Source: Lodderomyces elongisporus
Taxonomy: Eukaryota; Ascomycota; Pichiomycetes; Serinales; Debaryomycetaceae
Assembly (NCBI RefSeq): GCF_030384665.1
Contig: NC_083674.1
Coordinates: forward strand, 1,116,001-1,180,000
DNA: 64,000 bases
Reading direction: 5' to 3'
Each line of letters begins with the position of its first letter. The first letter of the stretch is position 1. A model generated the notes under the pieces. That model was not told the origin of the DNA. It made no database searches and saw only the letters and a list, made by a program, of their open reading frames with translations. Shown here in pieces: positions 8,610 through 19,485 of this stretch. The position numbers and the translations under genes are program-made.

Positions 8610-10149
8610 AGAGTACCGAGTTCTTTTAAAAAGCTGAATAGATGGGTCAACAAGATATTATGACTGACGAATATAGATGAAGATTAAAAAAAGAAACCTA
8701 GCTTTTCTTGTTTGCTTGTTCAAGTGTTGAAATTTTCTTCGTTTTTTCGTTTTGTTCTTTTCTCTTCTTTTTCTCTTTTTTTTTTTTTCTTTTTGACTCT
8801 TTTCAGTATTCTCGAAAGACCTGAAATTTTGCGGCGGTCCTTCTCAATTTTATAAAGAAAAAAAAGATAAAAAATTAAAAAAAAAATTAAAAAAGAAAGA
8901 GGAAAAAAAAGAGGGGCGGAGAGATAACTGTGGCGGTCATTTCTCTTCAATCGATGATCGATTACAATTACCTGCCTCAGAAGCAGCCAATTATTATTGT
9001 TATATCACCACCTCCGCCACCACCGTTTTGATTACCCTATTCTTTTTTTCATCTACTCATTCCAATAGAGCTAAAATCATAATCAGCAACAACATTTACA
9101 CCTTTGTTTATCTTTGCTTTTCTTCTCTCTTTCTCTCTTTTTCTCTCTTTTTCTCTCTTTTTCTCTTTTACATTTTTTTTTTTTTGGTACAGAATAAGTG
9201 TGGTTCCACATATCTCCGCTTGACGAGGTTAAATATACTTTTTAGAGCCGTATGTACACAATAACTAAAACACACTAACAACTGACACACAAATACATTT
9301 TTTACTAATGCATTAAAGAGCAGAACCCATATTTATCATAGATATCTTAAATTGGTTTAGAAAGAATTTCTATCTAGAGCCAAGTTAGACTTTTTTTCTA
9401 AAAAATATCTGCCTGTATTGCCATTAGCAAACACAGCAAACACATATATCTATATATCTATATATATATATACATAAATGTTTTTGCGTCAAAACTTTCT
9501 TAGCGGAAAATAATTGTAATATTATGAGAGTGGTTAAAGTTACTCGATTAGGGCAATAACCGACAAAATGTGTAGTTTTTTTTTTCCCCTTCCAAATTTC
9601 AAATTTCTTTGCCCATCGGTGCCGCCACTCTTTTCTTTTTTTTTTTTTTTCCTTTTTCTTTTTTAATTTCTTTTTTTTCTTCTGTTTGCACTATCGGTCC
9701 CATAGCCGGAGTAATAAAGTTCCGATTTCACTATATCACGTGACTCTTTATGGCCTTTAATTTTAACATCACCTGAAACAACTAATAGGTCAACATGGCA
9801 AAACGGCAACTCTGTTAATTTTTACTAATTTTAGTTTTTTTCTTCTTTGGCCAGAATAGAAATATATAGATATACTGGTAGCTAATATGTTAATTTATAA
9901 TTCTATTATCACCAACCAATCTATAAAGTATTTATTTGTAGTTTATTGAATCATTTTTTTTTTTTTACATTCTTTTTGATTTCAAAGTTTATGCTACACT
10001 TTTGTCTCAGTTATTATTTTTTTATTTCTTTTCCTTTTTTTTATTTATTTTTTTTTCTCTTTTTTGATTTTATTCAATTTCCTTTCGAGATTCTATAGTT
10101 GAAGTGTTGAAGTATAAACTGCAAATATGCTTCAAAATCTCCAACTAGC
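8610..10149. promoter_or_regulatory. Long divergent promoter between the Zn2Cys6 and DUF218 genes
   Basis: 1.54 kb of non-coding DNA. It contains T/CT-rich stretches, an 11-bp tandem pyrimidine repeat (CTCTCTTTTTC type, 9125-9170), poly-T tracts, a TATATC/TATATA run (9447-9472), and the palindrome TCACGTGA at 9736-9743. Reading frames here are low-complexity. Long upstream regions are common for regulators, so much of it probably belongs to the zinc-cluster gene. Confidence 0.5.
9736..9743. promoter_or_regulatory. E-box / Cbf1-type palindrome
   Basis: TCACGTGA, followed directly by CTC (so TGACTC overlaps it). It matches the CACGTG core bound by bHLH factors such as Cbf1 or Pho4. It lies 410 bp before the DUF218 start and 1.1 kb before the Zn2Cys6 start. 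Binding is not shown. Confidence 0.4.
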
Positions 10150-10168
10150 ATGGTTTCAACACATTTAA
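10127..10168 (+). promoter_or_regulatory. Upstream ORF overlapping the DUF218 start
   Basis: A 13-codon frame (MLQNLQLAWFQHI) starts at an ATG 23 nt before the DUF218 ATG, in another frame, and ends at the TAA at 10166-10168, inside the main coding region. If the mRNA starts upstream, ribosomes would meet this ATG first and terminate past the main start, so it would repress translation unless skipped. The A at -3 is favourable. Confidence 0.5.
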
Positions 10169-11013
10169 TCATTGTACCATGTCATGGCATCTGGAAAGGA
10201 AGAAACCCACGTGACAGAGACAATTGGCACTTGGCTCCATTTCAAATTGAAGGAAATGACCATATATGTTTTATCGAGCATCTTTCCACAGCATACCTGG
10301 AACTCGAGGCCGATCCTGCCGCATTCATGATTATTTCTGGAGGTGAAACTAAACGAGAGGCTGGTGAAATAGCAGAAGCAACTACATATCACCAACTACT
10401 AAATGATCTTTCTCTAATCGATTCTAATAAAGATACAAAGACGAATAAAGATTTGGTTGGAGGTGAATTTAAAAGTATACAGAGTAGAATTGCCACAGAG
10501 GTTTATGCACGGGATTCTTTTGAAAATGTCTTGTTCTCCATGTGCCGTTTTTACGAGCTTCACAAGAGGTATCCTACTAAAATCACCATAACCGGATTTG
10601 AATTCAAGTCGTACAGATTTACCCAGTTGCACTTACTTCAGGCACTAGCTTTCAACTTGGATAATGTTGTGTACTTGGGGAATCAACCAAACCCAAGCCA
10701 TCTCAGTACAGAGGCAAAGCAAAAGTATTTCAAAGAATTGGACCACAGCGAAAAACAACATGCAGCCAATGTATTTGCACAGGATTGGTATGGCATTGGC
10801 CCAAACTTGAAGAGTAAGAAACTAAAGCGCAACCCATTTGCAAAAAAACATTCTTACGCAATAACAAATCCCTATATTACCAACTTTTTAAATGAGATTG
10901 CAGATGATGTAAAAAAACCCAAACTGAACCAAGAAATTAAACGGATATTGCTACAAAGTGCACCATGGACAATTGAAAGAATCACGCAAAGCACCCAATT
11001 GCATCAAGAGTAA
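10150..11013 (+). CDS. DUF218/YdcF-like protein
   Basis: Protein of 287 aa with the DUF218 (YdcF/SanA-like) fold. It starts with a beta strand and conserved motif LIIVPCHGIWKG, then MIISGGETK near residue 60. The acidic/Arg motif EVYARDSFENVLFSMCRFYE lies near residue 117 and ITITGFEFKSYRFTQLHLLQ near 145. It has no signal peptide or membrane span, so it is probably cytosolic. Fungal members are widespread but biochemically uncharacterised; bacterial YdcF binds S-adenosylmethionine. The ATG at 10150 was kept because the motif starts immediately after it. It converges on ARO4 with only 196 bp between stop codons. Confidence 0.8.
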   Translation: MVSTHLIIVPCHGIWKGRNPRDRDNWHLAPFQIEGNDHICFIEHLSTAYLELEADPAAFMIISGGETKREAGEIAEATTYHQLLNDLSLIDSNKDTKTNKDLVGGEFKSIQSRIATEVYARDSFENVLFSMCRFYELHKRYPTKITITGFEFKSYRFTQLHLLQALAFNLDNVVYLGNQPNPSHLSTEAKQKYFKELDHSEKQHAANVFAQDWYGIGPNLKSKKLKRNPFAKKHSYAITNPYITNFLNEIADDVKKPKLNQEIKRILLQSAPWTIERITQSTQLHQE

Positions 11014-11209
11014 TAGAAAATAGAGTCCAAAAAAATAAATCATTCCAAAAAAATAACACATATCAAACAAGTTGCTCTAACTTTTTTTCTTATACTTAAA
11101 TACATACAGTTTATTTATTGGTTTTTGAATTTTACTCTCTTCACTTACTCTTCTCTTCTTTACACCTTCTCAGGGTTCTTCCTCTTTAGGAGAAAAAAGA
11201 AAACAAATT

Positions 11210-12334
<1,125 letters not shown>

Positions 12335-12683
12335 TTAAGAAAGAATATATAAAGAAAAAGGGTTGGTAGGCTGTAGAAGAACCGATAGAACCAAAAATTT
12401 GCCAAAAAAAAAAAATGAAAATGAAGATAAAAATTCAAAAGTAAAAGAAATAGATGAAGATGTAGTTGGGTCCTCTTCTTTTTTTTTTGTTTTTTCTTTT
12501 CCACTGGTTCCTTGTTTCGTTGCACCTGTTGGTTTGAGATGCAAAAGTGAAAAAAAAAAAATCGGCAGAAAAAATTTGAACGAAAAAAAAAAAAAAAAAA
12601 CTTTTTTTGGAAAATTTGGAAACTCAGAAATTGTAGTTGCTTTTTGTACTCCGAAGAATTATATTGTGCATATACAGGTGCAA

Positions 12684-12690
12684 TGAGTCA
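12684..12690. promoter_or_regulatory. Gcn4-type site upstream of ARO4
   Basis: TGAGTCA, an exact match to the palindromic Gcn4/AP-1 site TGASTCA, lies 371 bp before the ARO4 start. A weaker TGACTAA follows at 12712-12718. General amino acid control of aromatic biosynthesis through Gcn4 is known in yeasts; use here is inferred. Confidence 0.6.
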
Positions 12691-13056
12691 GTGGAGGTTT
12701 GCACGAGGTTATGACTAATTCGCTTAAATAATTTTTTTAAAACAAGACCAGTGGTATAGTCTGTTTTTACCCAGTGTGTTTCCAATATTTGCCATCTTGT
12801 TACATTTGATGACACATTTATGTAGATTAAAGGGAAACTCCACTTTTAATTCATACCAAAGGACATGATGAGATGTAGAATGAAAACAAAATAATAAATT
12901 TCATCAAAAAAAAAAAGAAAAAAAAAAGAGAAAAGAACAGAAGTCAAGGACAGAGAGATTTCAATGTCACCTGAAGTCATCTAGATTCTTTGGAGATGAT
13001 TGTTTCGAATAATATACAAAGAAAGAATCTGCCCCAGAAAAATTATAAATAATGTC

Positions 13057-13090
<34 letters not shown>

Positions 13091-13109
13091 GTAGTAGTAG
13101 TAGTAGTAA
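13057..13109. repeat. Compound triplet microsatellite (ATA)n(GTA)n
   Basis: About eleven ATA units run directly into six to seven GTA units, in the ARO4/BTN1 intergenic region. Confidence 0.9.
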
Positions 13110-13176
13110 TGAAAGTAACAATAATAATACTAGTTGTGGATAGCTAATGAGAAAACAGAAACGAAGACGAAAAAAT

Positions 13177-13195
13177 GGGGGGGGGGGGGGGGGGG
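13177..13195 (+). repeat. 19-nt G homopolymer
   Basis: Uninterrupted run of 19 G on the plus strand, followed by a purine-rich G-rich stretch (to about 13260). It is capable of G-quadruplex formation and may be prone to sequencing-length error. Confidence 0.85.
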
Positions 13196-13811
13196 AGAGT
13201 GGTGGGGCGAGAAGAGGGCAGCGATGAGGAGGGAGGGAAAAAGGCGGGACGAGAGCAGGTAAAGGAAAAGACACACTCGACTACTCCAAGTGAGTTTATA
13301 GGTAGTTGATGCAACACATGTAGTGTTCTATCAAAGTATGATGTATGTGCTAAAAAAAAATATAACTGGGGAAATAATCTTCCAGTATATTTTGATGTTT
13401 CACGTAAATATATTTACACATTGTCTACTTGCTCCTCCTCCTCCTCCTCCTTATCTCACCCCCCCTCACCTCCCATGTGGGTATAAAGCTGAATCGCTAT
13501 TAATGAACCGGAATCGTCAGAAGAGAGAGAAAATGCAAAGAGAATAAATTATCAATGACGTCTTTCCTTTCGGCAACAAAAATTCGTTGTCTCGACATTT
13601 TGTTCCATTCCTTTTTTTTTTTAAGTACTCTTGCCGCAATATAGTGTAAAGCAGATCGTAGATTGCCTAATATGGTAGTGAGTGTGAATCTATATACTCA
13701 GGTGTTATTTTCTATATCCATGGTTTCTGCTCTCTTTCAATTGAATTTGTAAACAATGTCGATCTCACGAAACCTATTTTCCATTTGAATTGATGTATAT
13801 CTGTATATATT

Positions 13812-13843
13812 CATAGAGAAATATATATATATACTTCTCTATG
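13812..13843. repeat. Inverted repeat with AT core in the BTN1 upstream region
   Basis: Arms CATAGAGAA (13812-13820) and TTCTCTATG (13835-13843) are perfect complements, and the AT-alternating core can pair with itself. It lies about 150 bp before the BTN1 start and could extrude as a cruciform or act as a dyad binding site. Confidence 0.6.
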
Positions 13844-13990
13844 GCTTCCCATCCTTGCATCTTTTCAAATCTGACATCATTCAAGAAAACTAACAAAACT
13901 ATCTATTGATAATTCTATACTAGCACCAAAAACACGTCAAGCCTTGAGTACGGGGCAAAGTTATATATCTATCTAATTTTTTTTTCTCCA

Positions 13991-15283
13991 ATGATTATCG
14001 ATTTTATCAACACAAGAAAGATATTCATATCTTTCTTTACATTTGGTCTACTAAACAATATTCTCTATGTCATTATCCTATCAGCAGCAATTGATCTCGT
14101 GGGCTCTGCAACGCCCAAGGCAACTGTACTTTTGGCAGATGTTGTCCCGTCGTTTGCATTCAAGTTAACTGCACCCTTTTTCATCCATATGATTTCGTAC
14201 AGAACGCGAATATGGTCATTGGTTTGTTTGTCCAGCGGAGGGATGCTTTTAATCTCATTAAGCTCACCCCTGGCTATTGCAGTCAAGATATTGGGGATTA
14301 TGCTTGCATCGTTTTCATCTGGTATGGGCGAAGTCAGTTTCTTGCAACTAACGCATTATTATGGCGAAGAAGCCATTGGCGGATTCTCCAGTGGCACTGG
14401 TGGTGCTGGATTATTTGGCAGTTTTTTGTTTATGCTCATGACCAACATTCTTGGAATGCCCGCGTGGCTTGTATTGTTGGTGTTTGCAATGACACCAGCA
14501 GGGTTTATCTTGACCTATTTTACCTTTTTGCCCCAGCCTGATTCGGACCAGTATCAAGAACTCCAATCATCCATAGATGATTTTGAAAATGATGGAACAG
14601 AAATAAGAGCTGGTGAAGCAGGAACTGAATACGACGTGGCGCAAGCGGCTCTTGATTTACAAAGCAATGATTTGAAATTTTCATCTGCAGCATCATTGAT
14701 GTCGCATATTACTTATACATTTGAGAGAATAAAGCCATTGATTATTCCCTTTATGGTCCCATTAACCACCGTGTACTTTTCAGAATATGTTATTAATCAA
14801 GGTATCTCACCTACACTTTTATTTCCGTTGGAAACATTGCCACATTGGTTATTTTCCAGCTATCGAGACATTTACGTCGTTTATGGATTCCTTTACCAAT
14901 TGGGAGTTTTAATTTCCCGCTCATCTGCCACTTTTGGAATTCGAATTCGACGCTTATATTTGTTATCCCTATTGCAGGGCATCAATGTTATGATTACTAT
15001 ATTGCAATCGCTTTACGATTTGCCCTTTTATAGTATATGGCCATTGTTAATGCTCATACTCTACGAAGGTTTACTAGGAGGCTTTGCATATGTCAATACG
15101 TTTATTTCTGTTGGCGAGCAGGTCCCTAGGGCGCAGAGAGAGTTTAGTATGGGGAGCGTAAGTATTAGCGATAGCTTGGGTATTGTGCTAGCCGGATTAG
15201 TCAATTGGTGGTTGGAGACCAAGTTGTGCAATTTGCAAGTCGATAGAGGAAGAGACTGGTGTTTAAAAGGCGGATCAGTATAG
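13991..15283 (+). CDS. BTN1: Battenin-like vacuolar membrane protein
   Basis: Polytopic membrane protein of 430 aa of the CLN3/battenin family. It begins with a first span (ISFFTFGLLNNILYVIILSA) containing the conserved FGLLNN. VLLADVVPSF follows near residue 45, then the glycine-rich family signature ASFSSGMGEVSFLQLTHYY and GGFSSGTGGAGLFGSF (about 110-155). A hydrophilic loop (175-235) precedes the C-terminal spans, which include YEGLLGGFAYVNTF and IGEQVP-like VGEQVPRAQREFSMG. Yeast Btn1 affects vacuolar pH and arginine transport. The length fits the family. The ATG follows a T-run and starts the first membrane span in register. The C-terminus ends in a short basic tail. Confidence 0.94.
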   Translation: MIIDFINTRKIFISFFTFGLLNNILYVIILSAAIDLVGSATPKATVLLADVVPSFAFKLTAPFFIHMISYRTRIWSLVCLSSGGMLLISLSSPLAIAVKILGIMLASFSSGMGEVSFLQLTHYYGEEAIGGFSSGTGGAGLFGSFLFMLMTNILGMPAWLVLLVFAMTPAGFILTYFTFLPQPDSDQYQELQSSIDDFENDGTEIRAGEAGTEYDVAQAALDLQSNDLKFSSAASLMSHITYTFERIKPLIIPFMVPLTTVYFSEYVINQGISPTLLFPLETLPHWLFSSYRDIYVVYGFLYQLGVLISRSSATFGIRIRRLYLLSLLQGINVMITILQSLYDLPFYSIWPLLMLILYEGLLGGFAYVNTFISVGEQVPRAQREFSMGSVSISDSLGIVLAGLVNWWLETKLCNLQVDRGRDWCLKGGSV

Positions 15284-15674
15284 GCAGATTCTGTTGCGGT
15301 TTAATTTATTTGGATGGTTGTGTTTGATTGTTGTTTTTTCTTTTCTTTTTGGTTGGAAGGCCAAATGTATTATACTTGATCGAGTATGAGTTGCAACTTG
15401 GTATCACATTTGCTTACGTATATTTATATTTATTTTATATTAATCCATATTTATTTAATTCATTTTCTTATTCTATTTTTTATTTTTTTTATTTTTAACT
15501 TTTTTTTGAGTTTTGAGTTTTGAATTTTTGCTGTTATCTCGGTTGGTTGTTTGTTTTTGCGTGTAGATTCTCGATTTCGAAATCATTTTATAGTTACACT
15601 CTGAGATTTCCATACATCAAAAGAACTTTGCTAGTGAATTCGATAACCAAGCGAAATCTTTACAAAGAATAATA
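15284..15674. promoter_or_regulatory. Tandem intergenic: BTN1 3' end and HAD-gene promoter
   Basis: 390 bp, strongly T-rich on the plus strand (15420-15530). No reading frame or distinct element is recognised. Confidence 0.5.
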
Positions 15675-16850
15675 ATGATTGCTACAAGGCCAACTGTTTT
15701 CACATCGCGAATATACAATAATCTGCCCCTATCATTCAGTGTTTCCACATTAGCACGCCGCAAGTTTCATGATTTCGCATTTGTCTTTGATATCGACGGA
15801 GTGCTTTTCCGAGGCAAGAAGCCCATTCCACAAGCACGCTCGGCTCTTGAGCTACTCAATCGCAAAAAGGTTCCTTACATTCTAATGACCAATGGTGGTG
15901 GTATATCTGAAAAAGCCAAGGCTGACGAAGTAACAGAGATTACGAAGTGTTCTTTACCCATATCGCCATTGCAAGTTGTGCAAAGTCACACACCAATGAA
16001 GGCACTCACGCGTGATAAAAATTTCCAACGTGTGCTTGTTGTTGGTGGGAAAGGTGACAATGCACGTCATGTTGCATATGACTATGGATTCAAGGATGTG
16101 GTGATGCCGATTGATATTGTCAGGGCAAATAGGGCTGTTGCGCCACACTCAATGTACACTGAGGACGATTTTGCCAAATATTCCAGAGATGTGGATTTGA
16201 GCAAGCCGGTTGATGCCATCTTGGTGTTTAATGATCCTAGAGACATGTCATCTGACATTCAAATTGTGCAGGATGTGCTTAATTCGCAAAATGGTGAACT
16301 CAATGGAGTTAAGCGAAATTTCAAGGATGTCAAGGATAAAAGTAAACCGGCCGTCCCTATTTTGTTTAGTAACAATGATTATGTCTATGCCAATGATTAT
16401 CCGCTCCCAAGGTTTGGCCAAGGTGCGTTTCGAATTATTACTGAGTCGTTGTACAATCATACAAATAGGTTATCGCCTCTGGAAAACCTTCAGTCGTTGA
16501 TTATGGGTAAGCCATTTAAATTGCAGTATGATTTTGCACACCACGTGTTAATAGATTGGCGCAGCAGATTAACCAATAACGAGTTGAAAACTGACCTGCA
16601 AATATTGCCATTACTTGGCGAGGTACCTGAGTCGAGTCCGTTTAAGAAGATTTATATGGTTGGAGATAATCCTGAGTCAGACATAAAGGGAGCCAACGAT
16701 CATGGATGGGAGTCAATATTGTTGAGAACTGGTGTGTACAAGGATGAGGACTGGGATTATATAGTTGCCAAGCCCACTGTTGGAGTATTTGACAATGTGG
16801 AGGATGCCGTGAAACTGGTGCTTGAGAAAAATGGAGTCAGCACCGATTAG
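15675..16850 (+). CDS. Mitochondrial HAD-superfamily hydrolase, CECR5/HDHD5-like
   Basis: Protein of 391 aa resembling human CECR5/HDHD5 and S. cerevisiae YKR070W. Residues 1-32 form a basic, Ser/Thr-rich mitochondrial presequence ending near STLARRKFHDF. HAD motif I is FDIDGVLFRG with Asp39 and Asp41. Motif II is LMTNGGG near residue 73. A class IIA cap follows, with SHTPMKAL near 110 and VVGGKGDNARHVAYDYG near 123. The C-terminal motif YMVGDNPESDIKGANDHGW near 330 supplies the acidic Mg2+ ligands. All catalytic positions are present, so it is probably active, but its substrate is unknown. It is the last gene before the long desert and ends facing the distant BRG1-like gene. Confidence 0.92.
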   Translation: MIATRPTVFTSRIYNNLPLSFSVSTLARRKFHDFAFVFDIDGVLFRGKKPIPQARSALELLNRKKVPYILMTNGGGISEKAKADEVTEITKCSLPISPLQVVQSHTPMKALTRDKNFQRVLVVGGKGDNARHVAYDYGFKDVVMPIDIVRANRAVAPHSMYTEDDFAKYSRDVDLSKPVDAILVFNDPRDMSSDIQIVQDVLNSQNGELNGVKRNFKDVKDKSKPAVPILFSNNDYVYANDYPLPRFGQGAFRIITESLYNHTNRLSPLENLQSLIMGKPFKLQYDFAHHVLIDWRSRLTNNELKTDLQILPLLGEVPESSPFKKIYMVGDNPESDIKGANDHGWESILLRTGVYKDEDWDYIVAKPTVGVFDNVEDAVKLVLEKNGVSTD

Positions 16851-18043
16851 AGAGTGGGTATAGAAAGATATTTATAAAGGAAAAATAGAAACAATTGAAG
16901 AGTAAGGTTATTACAAAAGAAGCTTATTAACAAGGTGTTTGTTTCAAAGAAACATAGCAATAGAGATTCAATTTCACGACTGAAGCATTGGTTATGGGGT
17001 TGAGATGTATATCCGTGCAAATTGTGAAAAAAACGCATATACATTTACATATATATATATATAGATAGATAGAGAGAAAGGATTAGAAATCTAAAGGATT
17101 TCTTTATTTGCTTCAAACTCCAATATTTCAGTACTAGTGGATTTAAATCCTTTATTGTTTTTTGTTTGGTAGTTTTATGGTATTTTTCCATTTTTTTCTT
17201 TCCCCTAGTTTCCACTAGTTGTTGAATCAATCACCAACTTCTCTAGTCATACAGAACTCACCCCTCCTTATTAATCCTAGTTACCAACGGATTATGCACC
17301 AGCAAGATTAATAAATTTAAGGGCAAACGGAAAGGGGGGAGAAAGGTAAAGAACAACAACAAAGAGTAAAGTGTGATAATCAATTAACCTATGATTTCTT
17401 TGACACTATTAGCAATCGTCTATTTTAACACTCGGTTGCATGTAAACACTTTTGTTTTAACTTCTATTTTCTCCTCATATATTTTTTTTGATTAATTAAT
17501 TAATTGAATAAATCTTCTAATTTTTTTTCGATTATGGGTAATCTTTTTTGCTTGTGATATAGAAAAGTTTCATTGGTTTCAAATGCAAATTATCAACATG
17601 CAATCTTATCACATAGCGCATTGTGTATGAGTAGCATTATCGCCTTGTGTTATGACTTGTGCTATTCCTTGTGCTATTCCTTGTGTATTCTATAAGGTTT
17701 GTATTGATATTCAGATTTAGATCATCGATCGTCATTGGAGTGCACAATCGGCAATAAAGAAAATAAAAGACCCATATGGAAGAAAATACAAAATGAAGAG
17801 CAGTGTCTCTTGTATGCGTACTAGTTGCCACACCTCTGCAAAAGGTGTAATGAATCTACTCCTCTCTACAGTAACAAAAAATGGTATAGAAGAAGAATTG
17901 GTGGATTTCTATATACTTGAAGAAAAAAAAAAAACCTCAAATTTTATAAAAGGGAACAACGTATACAGAATTAGAGAAAGAAAAAAGAAAATAAACAATA
18001 AAAGTAGCACACAAACTAAGTAAAGTATGATTGTAGAAGACAA

Positions 18044-18064
18044 TCTCTCTCTCTCTCTCTCTCT
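18044..18064. repeat. (TC)n microsatellite
   Basis: About ten TC units followed by a poly-T run, giving a polypyrimidine tract of about 32 nt. Confidence 0.85.
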
Positions 18065-18292
18065 TTTTTTTTTCTTACTTTCTTCGTTATGACTTGGCCA
18101 GGGTAGGTCGATTGTATCAGGTATGGCGTGTAATGTTAAACTTTTAGGGTTAGGAAAAAAAAAGAGAGATTTTCTTGATAGTTTCACAGTGGTCGGGAGA
18201 ATACTTTACCTGAAAGGATGCTTATTGTTCCAACAGCACTGCCAACAAAATTACACTTATAAAGTAAAGAATTAAAAAAAGTAAGTAATATA

Positions 18293-18313
18293 CATATATA
18301 TATATATATATAT
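18293..18313. repeat. (AT)n microsatellite
   Basis: About ten AT units within the non-coding region downstream of the BRG1-like gene. Confidence 0.85.
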
Positions 18314-19025
18314 TTTTATAGCAAAGCCACAGCATGGCAAAACAAGTGGCTATACATATTTTGCCTTTTACAAAGCAAAGCATGTAAAGAGAAAATGCAC
18401 AACTGATCTGCGCAACTCTGACGATTGAATAAAAGGATTTGGTTGGTTTGGAGATTTGCCAAGTGAGACGAAGGAAGGTCAAGGCGATAAAGAATTGCTA
18501 GGTAGAGAGAGAAAGGGAGAGATCCAAAAGCAAAATAACAAAACAAAACAAAAAAAAAAGAAACAAAGAGGAAAAAGCAACTTAGGATAAGGTATGGAGC
18601 AAAGTTGGTGTTCCTTTTTTTTTTTGGGGCAATACGAGATTGTTAGCCAGATGCATCTAAGATCAATATATTGCTTAACCCTAAGAACCATGAAAAGAGA
18701 AGAGAAATAAACAAACAAAATAATATTAAAAAAAAAAAAAAGAACAGCAAAGAAAAACAGCAGTTACAAGGTACTTCAATAGGATATGCCGTCACCAATC
18801 TTTTGTTTTTTTTTCTTGTGTAGAATGGCAAGATACTTTCGATTCTCTTGTTGGCTGTTTGAATCCGTATAACCTTGTCTTCGGATCAGATAACTTGTGA
18901 GAATATCTTTGTCGGCACTAACTCTAAGGTAGCTTTATGTTTTATTATCTCCTGGTATCTTTTTTTTTTTTTGTTTTTTTGTAGTCGTTGTCGTCGTTGT
19001 CGGCAGATATTCTAGACCGAAGAGT

Positions 19026-19039
19026 GGGGGGGGGGGGGG
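19026..19039 (+). repeat. 14-nt G homopolymer with G-rich continuation
   Basis: Fourteen consecutive G, followed by GGAGGCGTGGGTGGGTGG up to about 19070. Several G-triplets make G-quadruplex formation plausible. Confidence 0.85.
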
Positions 19040-19447
19040 AAAGGAGGCGTGGGTGGGTGGTGGTGGTGTAAGTGAAAGTATGTGAAACGTCGATCTGGCC
19101 GAGGCGAGTGGTTTAAGCCGAGAGTAATTTGTGCAGTTTTATTCCCGCTTTTTCTTTCTCTTTTTCTCCTCTGTTTTTATTTTTTTATTTATTTTTGTGT
19201 TTATTTTTGTTTTTTGTGTGTTATATAGCATGACAAAAAAAACACAAAACACAAACACAATAAATGTAAAAGTAAAGTAGGATAAACCTCATTTGGATTG
19301 TACTTCTATGCACATTTCCGTTATGAGATCTCTGGGTCATTAGTTGCTGCAACATAGCTAAAACCACCTTCTGCCCGGCTGCTGCTTCTGTTTCTGCTTG
19401 TGTTCCCTCGTCTGCTGTCTTTCAACTTGTACAAAGCTTCCATCAGG

Positions 19448-19485
19448 CTTTTCCATGCGCAATATCCGTCTTGTGCATGGAAAAG
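19448..19485 (+). ncRNA. Strong hairpin, candidate structured RNA
   Basis: Left arm CTTTTCCATGCGCA (19448-19461) and right arm TGTGCATGGAAAAG (19472-19485) pair along all 14 positions as plus-strand RNA, with one G-U wobble and a 10-nt loop. As minus-strand RNA the same position is an A-C mismatch, which favours a plus-strand transcript. It lies in the desert, on the strand opposite to the BRG1-like gene. Structure is seen; transcription is not known. Confidence 0.4.

Noticed and set aside
19096..19122. tRNA-like A box (TGGCCGAGGCGAGTGGTTTAAG)
   Set aside because: It resembles the D-arm of Ser/Leu tRNAs but has extra bases, and there is no B box (GGTTCGA-type) or acceptor-stem pairing downstream.
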